DNA of 64,000 nt, from assembly GCF_009741375.1 (NCBI RefSeq), contig NZ_WOWP01000024.1, forward strand, positions 1 through 64,000, in the 5' to 3' direction. This DNA comes from Flavobacterium rakeshii. Its GTDB lineage: Bacteria > Bacteroidota > Bacteroidia > Flavobacteriales > Flavobacteriaceae. Below, piece after piece: positions 53,664 to 63,064 of the stretch. Every line of letters begins with the position of its first letter. Position 1 is the first letter of the stretch. Both the position numbers and the translations under genes were made by a program. A model generated the notes under the pieces. That model was not told the DNA's origin, made no database searches, and worked only from the letters and a program-made list of their open reading frames with translations.

Positions 53664-55152
53664 TAATACTGTCTTTTAAAACGGTTATAGAATCGTTTTC
53701 CTTTACCGGAACTTCTTCCTCTACTTTCGGTTCAGCTGCTTTCTTTAGAGTTTTATATTTCTCGTAACCATTTATAAGCTGCGTATAAATAAGATCGGCT
53801 ACTTTTTTGGCACCTCTGTAGTTAAAGTGAGTATAATCTTTATTAGCCATAGCAGGCACTTCCTCATCTACCCATTTTACCATTGAGCCATCACCTCCCA
53901 TAAGTGTATACAGATTCACAAACCCTGACTCGGTTTGTACAGCATAACGCTTTTGTGCCAGTGTTAAAGGCACAACAGCCGAATCTGTTTTCATTTCCAT
54001 ATCATACTTGGTAGCCTTATCGGCTGTAGAAATGATAAGTATATCCACACCCGGAAAACATTCCCTTAGGTGATTTACAACAATACCCATACGTTTTTCA
54101 TACCAGGTATAATTGTACGAACCGTAATTTAAAACATTAGTACCGTAGTGTAACACTATAAGATCATAGCCAAGCTTATCATTAAAAGCTTTCATAACAC
54201 CGGTATTGAACAGCGATATAGGCAAACCCGAATTCCCCCTGTTAGAAAAATTATCTACATGTACACCTTTACCGTTATCAAAATTAAATCCGTAAAACGG
54301 AATAGAATCTGCCTTAATGAAGTCGGCTTCAAGCGACCTTGGATTAGCCGAAGTAACTAGTAATGTATTAAGCTTATTTACAGGGTTAAGTTTTTTTACA
54401 AGAGTATCTTTCCCGGCTATAAATTCCACACTAGCTTCGGCATTATTACTCTTACCATAAAACAGTGTAGGGCTGTTAAGCCTGTTCATGTGCCTTAAAC
54501 CTCCTGCCCTGTATTTTACCCATGTAGGTTTAACAGTATCGTGTTTTGTAAAGAATACATATCCGTTAACGCCAAACGGGCTGTCAGGACGTTTTACATT
54601 TAAGTAGGACTGTGTTTTCCAGTTGCCCGAATACTGGTGTTGTACCGAAGCACGGGAACCCGCCGACTCTGATGTGATATTTACAAAACCTACTCCCTCA
54701 CCTCCAAATTTCTCCTGAAGGTTAGACCTGAAGTCCTGCACTATCATATCACCATCGGTCATAGAGTCACCAAAATAGGCAATCCTCACATTACCGCTTC
54801 CGGTTTCTTCCAGTTCGTATAATTTTTGGAAAAGAGCAACAAGATGCTGATACCCTTTGTACTGTTCAAAAGTCTCGGGCGGAAACTGTATACCGTGTTT
54901 TTCCTCAAAAACAATTTCTGATTCCTCCAGTGTATCCACCTCTGCCACAGCAGCAGTATCTTCTGCCTTTATTGCCTTTTCTACCTCAATAGCATCCAGC
55001 AGTAAACTATCTACCACTACATTTTTGCTAACGGTTTCGGTTTCTGTAAAAATCTTTTCAGGTAAAAAAGATTTAAAGCCAACAAATGCCGCTATTGACA
55101 ATACTACAATAGCGAACGACTGTAAAAAGTAAGGCTTATTTTTCTGACTCAC
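53656..55152 (-). CDS. Membrane-anchored SGNH hydrolase-like protein
   Basis: The 498-residue protein has an N-terminal transmembrane anchor (about 10-30), a Glu/Val-rich spacer and an SGNH domain. Block I is FGDSMTDGD with Ser130, block III is HYGTNVLNYG, and the Asp-x-x-His block is DYTHFNYRG. A charged C-terminal tail (KVEEEVPVKEND) follows. It is the first gene of a coupled trio with the LysM-SGNH and MBOAT genes, and sits 15 bp after argS, so it may be transcribed from the argS promoter. It probably performs the periplasmic half of acyl transfer to a glycan. Confidence 0.88.
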   Translation of the reverse strand: MSQKNKPYFLQSFAIVVLSIAAFVGFKSFLPEKIFTETETVSKNVVVDSLLLDAIEVEKAIKAEDTAAVAEVDTLEESEIVFEEKHGIQFPPETFEQYKGYQHLVALFQKLYELEETGSGNVRIAYFGDSMTDGDMIVQDFRSNLQEKFGGEGVGFVNITSESAGSRASVQHQYSGNWKTQSYLNVKRPDSPFGVNGYVFFTKHDTVKPTWVKYRAGGLRHMNRLNSPTLFYGKSNNAEASVEFIAGKDTLVKKLNPVNKLNTLLVTSANPRSLEADFIKADSIPFYGFNFDNGKGVHVDNFSNRGNSGLPISLFNTGVMKAFNDKLGYDLIVLHYGTNVLNYGSYNYTWYEKRMGIVVNHLRECFPGVDILIISTADKATKYDMEMKTDSAVVPLTLAQKRYAVQTESGFVNLYTLMGGDGSMVKWVDEEVPAMANKDYTHFNYRGAKKVADLIYTQLINGYEKYKTLKKAAEPKVEEEVPVKENDSITVLKDSING

Positions 55153-55167
55153 AAAACTGGATGTTTA

Positions 55168-57270
55168 TTACATTCTTTCAGGTACACCTATACCTAACAG
55201 AGCAAAAGCAGATTTTATTGTCTCACCCACTTTTTTAGACAGCTGTATCCTGAATATTTTTTCGGTTTCTACTTCAGACCCCAATATGGTTACAGTTTGG
55301 TAGAAAGAATTATACTCTCTTACCAACTCGTAAATATAGTTGGCTATTAATGCCGGACTATGGCTTTCGGCAGCATTTTGTATAACTTCAGGATACTGAG
55401 CAATTAACTTAAGTACTGTTTTTTCTTTTTCGTGAAGCACCACATCAGCACTGCTTAAAGGTGCAGAAAAATCAAAGTCAGCCTTACGGATAAGCGACTG
55501 TATCCTTGCATAAGTATATTGTATAAACGGACCTGTATTACCTGCAAAATCTACCGATTCCTCCGGGTTAAACAGTATTCGTTTTTTAGGATCTACTTTT
55601 AGTATGTAATATTTTAAAGCTCCCATACCTATTGTTTTGTACAGGTTAGTTTTTTCCTCTTCACTATAACCTTCAAGTTTGCCAAGCTCTTCAGATATCT
55701 GCTTTGCAGTAGCAGTCATTTCATTCATTAAATCATCAGCATCTACAACAGTACCTTCACGGCTCTTCATTTTTCCTGACGGAAGATCAACCATACCGTA
55801 AGACAGGTGATAAAGGCTTGCAGCCCAATCGTATCCTAATTTTTTAAGAATTAGGAAAAGTACCTTAAAGTGATAATCCTGCTCGTTACCCACAGTATAT
55901 ACCATACCGCCTACATCAGGATAATCTTTTACACGCTGAATTGCAGTACCTATATCCTGAGTAATATATACCGATGTACCGTCAGAACGAAGTACCAGTT
56001 TCTCATCAAGCCCTTCATCTGTAAGATCAATCCATACTGAACCGTCTTCCTTTTTAAAGAACACGCCTCTTGCTAAACCGTCTTCCACCACATCTTTACC
56101 TAAAAGGTAAGTATTACTCTCATAGTAGTAGCTATCAAAGTTAACCCCAAGGTTTTTATATGTAGTTGCAAAACCGTCGTAAACCCACTGGTTCATTTTT
56201 TTCCAAAGTGCAATTACTTCGGGATCTCCGGCTTCCCATTTACGTAGCATTTCTTTGGCTTCCTGCATTACTTCCGTATTGTTACGGGCAGCATCATTAA
56301 TTTCAGAAACCAAACCATCTATTTTATCTTCTAAAGAAATAATTGGCTTCAATAAAGTATCGACCTCTTTAAAAGGTTTTGATTTTACTAAATCATCCTG
56401 TGCGTTTTTCCTGAAAGCAGAAAAAACTTTAGAAATTGTAGAACCCGACTCAAGACCATTTTTAATCTCGGCAGCCAGTTCGCTATCAAAAGAAGTTATT
56501 TTTTCAAAATCCAGTTGCGCTATCTTATCGTCACGCATAGCTGTAAATTTTTGAATCTCTGTATTAAAACCGCTAAGTTTTTCACCGCTATTGGTTTTAT
56601 CCAGAGAAAAATCTCCTTTTACAAAAGCTTCAAAAATTGGTTTAGCTTGTTTTCTAAGATCATTCTCAAACTCCACATAAAAATTACCTACAAGCTTATC
56701 TCCTTTTAAGCCTGTGCTTTCGGGAGTTTGCCCGTTACCAAATTTTTGCCATGCCAGCATCGATTTACAAATATGTATACCCCTATCGTTAATAATTTGG
56801 GTTTTATATACTTTTTTACCTGATGCTTTTATTATCTCGGCTACCGAATAACCTAAAAGGTTATTACGCACGTGACCTAAGTGAAGTGGTTTATTTGTAT
56901 TTGGTGAAGAATACTCTACCATTACAGCCTTGTCTCCCGGTTCCGGAGATAACAGTCCGTAATTCTCATCTTCTTTTATATCATTAAAAAAGTTTACATA
57001 ATAGGCATCTGCAATAACAATATTAAGGAAGCCCGATACTACATTGTATCGGTCAACAATCTCTGAGTTATCTGCAAGGTACTGGCCTATTTTATTTCCC
57101 AGCTCTACCGGATTACTTTTTACAAGCTTTAGCAAAGGGAAAATAACCATGGTAATATCGCCTTCAAACTCCCTTCGTGTTGCCTGTAGTTCAACCTTTT
57201 CAAGGGTTACACCAAACAATTCGTTTATCGCTTTTTCGATATGGGAAGTAAGTATTTGTGACAATGCCAT
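55168..57270 (-). CDS. argS: Arginyl-tRNA synthetase with extra helical insertion
   Basis: The class I synthetase charges tRNA-Arg. HLGH (130-133) is the HIGH signature, KMKSREGTVV replaces KMSKS, and the C-terminal anticodon domain ends LGIGVPERM. At 700 residues it is about 100 longer than usual. The extra is a Lys/Glu/Ser-rich helical segment (about residues 208-330) between FENDLRKQ and EAKEMLRKWEAGDPEV, two blocks that are normally separated by only a short linker. The catalytic core is otherwise complete. A TATCTTTG -7 box lies on the minus strand at 57293-57300. Confidence 0.95.
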   Translation of the reverse strand: MALSQILTSHIEKAINELFGVTLEKVELQATRREFEGDITMVIFPLLKLVKSNPVELGNKIGQYLADNSEIVDRYNVVSGFLNIVIADAYYVNFFNDIKEDENYGLLSPEPGDKAVMVEYSSPNTNKPLHLGHVRNNLLGYSVAEIIKASGKKVYKTQIINDRGIHICKSMLAWQKFGNGQTPESTGLKGDKLVGNFYVEFENDLRKQAKPIFEAFVKGDFSLDKTNSGEKLSGFNTEIQKFTAMRDDKIAQLDFEKITSFDSELAAEIKNGLESGSTISKVFSAFRKNAQDDLVKSKPFKEVDTLLKPIISLEDKIDGLVSEINDAARNNTEVMQEAKEMLRKWEAGDPEVIALWKKMNQWVYDGFATTYKNLGVNFDSYYYESNTYLLGKDVVEDGLARGVFFKKEDGSVWIDLTDEGLDEKLVLRSDGTSVYITQDIGTAIQRVKDYPDVGGMVYTVGNEQDYHFKVLFLILKKLGYDWAASLYHLSYGMVDLPSGKMKSREGTVVDADDLMNEMTATAKQISEELGKLEGYSEEEKTNLYKTIGMGALKYYILKVDPKKRILFNPEESVDFAGNTGPFIQYTYARIQSLIRKADFDFSAPLSSADVVLHEKEKTVLKLIAQYPEVIQNAAESHSPALIANYIYELVREYNSFYQTVTILGSEVETEKIFRIQLSKKVGETIKSAFALLGIGVPERM

Positions 57271-57292
57271 TTTTATAATGTTTTTAAGCCTG

Positions 57293-57300
57293 CAAAGATA
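57293..57300 (-). promoter_or_regulatory. -7 box of argS
   Basis: Reverse-strand TATCTTTG, exact TAnnTTTG match, 23 bases before ATG 57270. Confidence 0.6.
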
Positions 57301-57627
57301 AAATATTTGCCTGACAGGCTAAAAGGAAAATCTCTAAAATAATTACTGCAATCATATTTTAAATCACACTCTCATTTCACCCCTAAAACTAACACACAAC
57401 ACACCCTTACAAACAATTATAACAACTACTACCCCTCTATTAATGAGCCCTTTTAAAAAAAGAAGAAAAAAAACATGTTAAAATATGTAACATTTCCTGC
57501 ACTCTATTGTCTTATGTGTAACAAAGCGGATAAATAGATTTAAAAACGTTTTGGAGGATTTTGTGTAGCGCATATGTTTTAAAAACTACACGAAGACATC
57601 ATCAATCATCAATCAATTTTCGAACAA
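57301..57627. other. Intergenic region between argS and TonB receptor genes
   Basis: This AT-rich gap of over 300 bp contains no gene or clear hairpin. A short ATCATCA repeat (57598-57615) lies just before the receptor start. The promoter of the receptor must lie here but no exact -7 box is apparent. Confidence 0.5.
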
Positions 57628-60027
57628 ATGAAATTCAAATTGCTTTTTGCGCTCCTGTTTGGGAGCCTATTCTCTATGTATGCTCAAAACCCGGGCAGTA
57701 TAACGGGAGAGGTTAACGATAAAAACTCTAAAGAACCTCTACCATATGTTAGCATAGTTGTAAAAGACGGTGACAAAGTAGTTACCGGAATCATTACAGA
57801 CGACAACGGTAAGTTCAATATCAAAAACCTTCCGCTAGCCAAATACTCTGTTGAAGCCCAGTTTATGGGATACAAAACCTTTAAAAGAGACATTACTCTT
57901 GGCGAGGGTGTAAAAACGTTTGACATGGGCACCATCACTCTTACTGAAGAAGCTACCCAATTACAGGAAGTGGAGATTGTAAAAGAGGTATCTACCATTG
58001 AACAGAAACTGGACCGCAAGGTTATCACCGTAGGTCGTGACCTTACTACCGCAGGAGGAACTGCCGGTGAGATTATGAACAATATACCTAGTGTAAATGT
58101 AGATCAGGATGGTAACATTTCCCTTCGTGGTAATCAAAACGTAAGAATACTGGTAGACGGAAGACCTACTAATATTAGTCCGGCGCAGTTATTAAAACAA
58201 ATCCCTTCTACTTCTATCAAAAAAATAGAACTTATAACCAACCCTAGTGCCAAGTATAACCCAGAGGGTATGTCGGGTATTATCAATATCATCCTGCACA
58301 AAAACACCAACGATGGGTTTAACGGCAACTTTAATTCCGGGATTACCTTTGGTAAGGTACCTAAGTACAATAACTCGCTTGATATGAACTACCGTTCGGG
58401 CAAAGTGAATTTCTTTACCAATATGGGTAATAACTTAGGTAAGCGTTATAACTGGGGAGAGGTTTACAGAAACAGCCCAAACCTTAACTCGTTTCAGGAT
58501 TTAGATATTTACAATGATAACGAGAACTACTTTGGTAAATTCGGACTGGATTTTTACATCAATGACAACAACACTATTTCTGCATACGTAAACCTAAATA
58601 GTTTTGATGCCGAATCCAGAATAGACATAGGTATTGATTACCTGAACGACGCGGAAGACGATACTTCACAAATTTCTGATTTTATTAGCGGAAACCATAA
58701 TAACACTTACAACCTTGCTTACAAGCATAAGTTTGACAAAGAAGGTCATACTCTTGATTTTGAAGGAAACCTAAATGATACCAAAAGCGCTCAGGCAGGT
58801 GTTTATAATATTGTTGCAGGAACCACTCCAAGTAACTATGTAGACAGGGTTGAAGACACACGTCAAAATGCGACTTTAAACCTTGATTATGTAAATCCGC
58901 TTAGTGATAAATCAAAACTGGAACTAGGTGCTGAGGCAAGGTTAATCCGTTCAGACAACGATTACCAAACAACCAACCCGTTAATCACTAACCCGGTTTC
59001 TGATTATTCTTATGATGCCGATATTTATTCTGCTTATGCAACATTCGGGCAAAAATTTGAAAAGTTCGGGTATCAGGTAGGAGCACGTTTTGAGAGTTAT
59101 AAGGTAAAAGCAAGATCTGTAACCGGTAACGTAAATTTTGACGATGATTATATTACGGTTTACCCATCGGCATACCTAACCTATAGCCTTGACCAAAAGA
59201 ACATGTTTCAGTTAAGCTACAGCCGTCGTGTAGACAGACCGAGTTTAGAACAAACAAAACCTATAAGGGAGTTCTCTACACCATTGATTACTTCATTAGG
59301 TAACCCAGAGCTTGAACCTCAGTTCACCAATTCGGTTGAACTTAACTATACCAAAATGTTTGGCAAGGGCTCTTCAATCACAGGAGGGGTATTTTACCGA
59401 CTTATAAACGATGAGATTAGCAGGGTTTTATATCCTGATGAAACCACAGAGAATCAAAATGACCAGATAATGAGTTTTGACAACTATGACAAAAACAACT
59501 CTTATGGTTTTGAACTTTCGGCAAATTACAGAATCGCAAAGTGGATAGACATACAACCGGCAATCGATTTTTCGAGCATTTCGCAAAAAGGTGCTGTAAG
59601 TATACTGCAACCTGACGGAGAGTATGATTTTGTAATCAAATCGATAGACGCTAATGCTTTTAACGCCAGGTTAAACGCAAACTTAAGAGTTAATCAAAGA
59701 CTGAGTTTTATACTGTTTGGTTTTTACAGAGGCCCTGTTAACGGAGTACAAAACAACAGCAAAGAAATGTACAAGGTAGACTCGGGTGTTCGTTACAGCC
59801 TTCTTGACGATAAAATGTCATTAAGCCTTCGCTTTAACGACATGTTCAAAACCATGCGCTATGCCTTTGACAGCCAAAACCCATTCCCACAGGGAGGACA
59901 GTTCCGTTGGGAAAGTCAAACGGTTTATTTCAACCTGAACTACAGGTTTGGTGGTGGTAAAAACAGAGCTATGCAACGCAAGTACCGTGACAACAATACA
60001 AAACAGAGCAGCGGAGGCATGTTCTAA
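57628..60027 (+). CDS. TonB-dependent outer-membrane receptor (OMP_b-brl_3 type)
   Basis: The 799-residue protein has a signal peptide ending SMYAQ and a carboxypeptidase-regulatory-like domain (about 24-110). A plug follows with IPSVNVDQDGNISLRG, VRILVDGRPTN and AKYNPEGMSGIINIILHKN, then a C-terminal beta-barrel of the outer_membrane_beta-barrel_3 kind (YPSAYLTYSLDQKNMFQLSY, RRVDRPS). It has no STN domain and no sigma/anti-sigma or SusD partner, so the substrate is open; peptide, metal-chelate or vitamin uptake are all possible. Confidence 0.92.
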   Translation: MKFKLLFALLFGSLFSMYAQNPGSITGEVNDKNSKEPLPYVSIVVKDGDKVVTGIITDDNGKFNIKNLPLAKYSVEAQFMGYKTFKRDITLGEGVKTFDMGTITLTEEATQLQEVEIVKEVSTIEQKLDRKVITVGRDLTTAGGTAGEIMNNIPSVNVDQDGNISLRGNQNVRILVDGRPTNISPAQLLKQIPSTSIKKIELITNPSAKYNPEGMSGIINIILHKNTNDGFNGNFNSGITFGKVPKYNNSLDMNYRSGKVNFFTNMGNNLGKRYNWGEVYRNSPNLNSFQDLDIYNDNENYFGKFGLDFYINDNNTISAYVNLNSFDAESRIDIGIDYLNDAEDDTSQISDFISGNHNNTYNLAYKHKFDKEGHTLDFEGNLNDTKSAQAGVYNIVAGTTPSNYVDRVEDTRQNATLNLDYVNPLSDKSKLELGAEARLIRSDNDYQTTNPLITNPVSDYSYDADIYSAYATFGQKFEKFGYQVGARFESYKVKARSVTGNVNFDDDYITVYPSAYLTYSLDQKNMFQLSYSRRVDRPSLEQTKPIREFSTPLITSLGNPELEPQFTNSVELNYTKMFGKGSSITGGVFYRLINDEISRVLYPDETTENQNDQIMSFDNYDKNNSYGFELSANYRIAKWIDIQPAIDFSSISQKGAVSILQPDGEYDFVIKSIDANAFNARLNANLRVNQRLSFILFGFYRGPVNGVQNNSKEMYKVDSGVRYSLLDDKMSLSLRFNDMFKTMRYAFDSQNPFPQGGQFRWESQTVYFNLNYRFGGGKNRAMQRKYRDNNTKQSSGGMF

Positions 60028-60098
60028 AAAATATATAAAGTAAACAAATAGAGTGAAATTTCGTTTTTTCAATCATTTGAGATTAGTAGTTAGTTAAA

Positions 60099-60131
60099 AG
60101 AAAAGCCCGGAACAATGTTCCGGGCTTTTTA
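60099..60131. terminator. Bidirectional terminator
   Basis: AAAAGCCCGGAAC (60101-60113) pairs with GTTCCGGGCTTTT (60117-60129) around AAT. It separates the TonB receptor (plus) from the L,D-transpeptidase (minus). Confidence 0.88.
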
Positions 60132-60133
60132 TT

Positions 60134-60655
60134 TTAAGGCAGTATCTCTATTACTGCATTTTCTTTTACCGCTATGTAAAGCTCATCTATCTCTTCATCG
60201 GTTACTGCAATACAACCGGCTGTCCAGTCTTTCCAGCGATGAAACTTACCTATATACCCCCTGTCATTTCTCAGTCCGTGTATCTTAATAAGTCCACCCG
60301 GAGATTTACCCTGTTTTTCAGCAAACTCCCTGTCGGCCACATTAGGATACGAAACACCAAGATTTTTATGATAGGCACTGTTAGGGTTACGTTCGTTAAT
60401 ACTGTAAACACCCTCGGGAGTTTTATTGTCCCCTTCAAACTGTTTATGCCCTAACGGATTTTTCCCTAACGAAATAGTATACGTTTTTAATAGTTTATCA
60501 CCATTGTACACAAGCATTTTCCTTTTGGATTTATACACTATTAACCTGTCTACCACACTACCTTTAGGCAATGCTTTTTCGGGAAGGAAATAATATATTC
60601 CCAAAACAATAGGCACAGATAACATTCCTAAAAGAATCATCCTGCGAAGTTTCAT
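60134..60655 (-). CDS. L,D-transpeptidase (YkuD family)
   Basis: The 173-residue protein has an N-terminal membrane anchor (about 7-25). Its catalytic domain carries IVYKSKRKMLVY, KTPEGVYSINERNP, IHGLRND with His126, and WTAGCIAV with the nucleophile Cys148. It would cross-link or hydrolyse peptidoglycan peptides, or attach proteins, in the periplasm. It starts immediately after the fabH stop (1-bp gap), so both are likely on one transcript. Confidence 0.92.
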   Translation of the reverse strand: MKLRRMILLGMLSVPIVLGIYYFLPEKALPKGSVVDRLIVYKSKRKMLVYNGDKLLKTYTISLGKNPLGHKQFEGDNKTPEGVYSINERNPNSAYHKNLGVSYPNVADREFAEKQGKSPGGLIKIHGLRNDRGYIGKFHRWKDWTAGCIAVTDEEIDELYIAVKENAVIEILP

Positions 60656-60656
60656 T

Positions 60657-61670
60657 TTACCACTTTATGATAGCACTACCCCAGGTAAATCCGCTACCAA
60701 AAGCTGCAAGCACAACCGTATCACCTTCTTTAATCTTACCGTTCTCCCATGCTTCGGTCAATGCGATAGGCACAGAAGCTGCAGTGGTATTACCATACTT
60801 CATGATATTGTTATATACCTGATCGTTACTTAAACCGAACTTCTGCTGAATGAACTGCGAAATCCTAAGGTTAGCCTGGTGAGGTATAAGCATATCAATA
60901 TCTGAAACCTGTAGATTATTAGCATTCAAACCTTCGTTGATTACTTCACTGAAACGTACTACCGCATTTTTAAACACAAACTGACCGTTCATATACGGAT
61001 AATAACTCTCATCATCAGGATTATTTTCTGCTATAATATCAGTAACCCATCTCTTACCCATACCCGGAGCTATAAGCGCTAACTCCTCAGCATGCTGACC
61101 TTCTGAATGAAGATGCGTAGAAAGGATACCTTTAGTGTTATCTTCTTCTCTTGTTAGTACCGCAGCACCTGCTCCGTCACCAAAAATAACCGAAACACCA
61201 CGTCCTCTTGTAGTCATATCAAGACCTGTAGAGTGTAGCTCAGAACCTATAATAAGTATATTTTTATACATACCTGTTTTTATGAACTGATCGGCTACCG
61301 AAAGTGCATATATAAAGCCGGAACACTGGTTTCTTACATCAAGTGCACCTACGGTTCTTTTCAATCCAAGATCCCTTTGCACTAATACACCCGGGCCCGG
61401 GAAATAATAATCAGGACTAAGAGTTGCAAACACTATAAAATCGATATCGTCTTTATCTATACCGGCACGTTCTATAGCAACTTTAGCAGCTTTTACCCCC
61501 ATAGTTGTGGTAGTATCGCCACCGCCTTTTACTACATGCCTTCTTTCTTTTATACCTGTACGTTCCTGGATCCACTCATCATTAGTATCCATTATTTTGG
61601 AAAGGTCGTCATTAGTAACCACGTTCTCCGGAACATAATAGCCTAACCCTGAAATCTTTGAATTATACAT
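60657..61670 (-). CDS. fabH: Beta-ketoacyl-ACP synthase III
   Basis: The 337-residue enzyme starts fatty acid elongation by condensing acetyl-CoA with malonyl-ACP. The catalytic Cys116 is in VRNQCSGFIYAL, the His in IPHQANLRI and the Asn in KYGNTTAAS. The Gly-rich FGDGAGAAVL and the C-terminal LAAFGSGFTWGSAII are typical. A TATTTTTG -7 box lies on the minus strand at 61701-61708. The usual rpmF/plsX neighbours are absent here. Confidence 0.96.
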   Translation of the reverse strand: MYNSKISGLGYYVPENVVTNDDLSKIMDTNDEWIQERTGIKERRHVVKGGGDTTTTMGVKAAKVAIERAGIDKDDIDFIVFATLSPDYYFPGPGVLVQRDLGLKRTVGALDVRNQCSGFIYALSVADQFIKTGMYKNILIIGSELHSTGLDMTTRGRGVSVIFGDGAGAAVLTREEDNTKGILSTHLHSEGQHAEELALIAPGMGKRWVTDIIAENNPDDESYYPYMNGQFVFKNAVVRFSEVINEGLNANNLQVSDIDMLIPHQANLRISQFIQQKFGLSNDQVYNNIMKYGNTTAASVPIALTEAWENGKIKEGDTVVLAAFGSGFTWGSAIIKW

Positions 61671-61700
61671 AAACTGATTGTTTTATTAAAAATGCAGGCG

Positions 61701-61708
61701 CAAAAATA
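61701..61708 (-). promoter_or_regulatory. -7 box of the fabH operon
   Basis: Reverse-strand TATTTTTG, 30 bases before ATG 61670. Confidence 0.5.
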
Positions 61709-61797
61709 AACATTCCTTAAAAAGGAAGTGTAAATTAACTTATTTTTTAATTAATAGCAAGACATTTAACCTGTTGCTTTACAGCATGTAGCAGGCA

Positions 61798-62757
61798 CTA
61801 GCTAAAAGCATTTCTGTCTACCGCTAAATCGACCTCACTATTAACAGGCAACTCTTTATAATGCTCAAAAAACACTACCTGCCTGTTTAAAGCCGACTTT
61901 ATCAAATAACGATTCCCTTTAAAGTAACATTGTTTTACCACTACTTTAAGCGGTCCCTCTTCCACCACCTTTAACTGGTGCGGATAGATTAACACAGTTT
62001 CTTCAGGATTTTGTGTCAGCGTTAAAAGTTCAAGCTTTATTTCATTTACCTCTCCAAACAGCGAAGCGGTATATTTATCTACCGGATTGTAATAAATCTC
62101 TTTTGATTTGGCTTTAGAGAGCATCCTTCCGCTTTTTATCACAATGGTTTCATCAGCAAAAGAAAGCGCATCGGTACTGTCATGCGTAGCCACTATACAG
62201 GTAACGCCTTTTTGTTTTAGGTAGGCAAAAAGATTTCTGCGCAGTGCATTTTTCCTGAAGTTATCAATATGACTAAAAGGCTCATCCAGCAGTAAAACCT
62301 CAGGTTCAAGCGCCAGTACTTTAGCCAGTGCTATACGCTGTTGCTGCCCGCCGCTAAGAAATTGTGCCTTAACATTAGCAAACTCCTTCATCTCAACAAT
62401 ATCAAGCAACTCCATAATACGCCTCTGCTTTTCTTCCGGATAAAAATTAGAAAGGAAAGCTCCAACATTTTCAGCCGCTGTAATATAAGGCATCAGGTCA
62501 AAATCCTGAGCAAGGTATTTCATATAAGACATACCCGGTATTAAATTGAACTTAGGCCCAAGTACCGGTTCGCCCTTATAGGTAATTTCTCCTTCCTCAA
62601 TATCATATAAACCGTATATAAGTTTAAGCAGGGTACTTTTACCGCATCCGCTTTCGCCTATAACAGCTATATTTTGCCCGGTTTTCACAGTAAAACTCAG
62701 GTTGTGCAGTATGGTTTTCTCGGTATAACCAAAGGAAATATTCTTTACAGCAAGCAT
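61798..62757 (-). CDS. ABC transporter ATP-binding protein (orphan)
   Basis: The 319-residue protein has Walker A GESGCGKST (34-42), the Q-loop in YLAQDFDLMPYI, signature LSGGQQQR, Walker B VLLLDEP and the H-loop in VATHDSTDA. A C-terminal extension of about 100 residues resembles the regulatory/TOBE-like tail of MalK/PotA-type ATPases. It energises import of an unknown solute. No permease or binding protein lies next to it in this window, so its partners must be elsewhere. A TACTTTTG -7 box is on the minus strand at 62782-62789. Confidence 0.9.
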   Translation of the reverse strand: MLAVKNISFGYTEKTILHNLSFTVKTGQNIAVIGESGCGKSTLLKLIYGLYDIEEGEITYKGEPVLGPKFNLIPGMSYMKYLAQDFDLMPYITAAENVGAFLSNFYPEEKQRRIMELLDIVEMKEFANVKAQFLSGGQQQRIALAKVLALEPEVLLLDEPFSHIDNFRKNALRRNLFAYLKQKGVTCIVATHDSTDALSFADETIVIKSGRMLSKAKSKEIYYNPVDKYTASLFGEVNEIKLELLTLTQNPEETVLIYPHQLKVVEEGPLKVVVKQCYFKGNRYLIKSALNRQVVFFEHYKELPVNSEVDLAVDRNAFS

Positions 62758-62781
62758 TGAAAATTATAAATTTTAACCCTG

Positions 62782-62789
62782 CAAAAGTA
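62782..62789 (-). promoter_or_regulatory. -7 box of the ABC ATPase gene
   Basis: Reverse-strand TACTTTTG, 24 bases before ATG 62757. Confidence 0.5.
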
Positions 62790-62919
62790 AGTGATTTAAG
62801 GCAAACTAACAGGCTTATAAAAAATAATAAGGGCACAATCTCAAACGAGGAGAAAGTACCCTTATCAACCTAACCAATAAATAAACAAACTCATTCGTGA
62901 ATTATCACTTTTAAAATTA

Positions 62920-62945
62920 TTTTATCAAATGCATATTTGATAAAA
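62920..62945. promoter_or_regulatory. Perfect 11-bp inverted repeat, candidate operator
   Basis: TTTTATCAAAT (62920-62930) and ATTTGATAAAA (62935-62945) form exact arms around GCAT. The dyad lies 120 bp upstream of the outer-membrane barrel gene in the 307-bp gap 62758-63064, which otherwise holds only the ABC promoter and an AT-rich stretch. No T-run marks it as a terminator. Confidence 0.5.
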
Positions 62946-63064
62946 ACCAACTTGTATAAATATATATACGTGAAAAATTGTTAAACGGTTTTTAAAATTT
63001 AAAAATCTTCAAAATATTTTTTCTTTCTTTATCCCCACCACACCATAACTCATTAAAAAACAAT

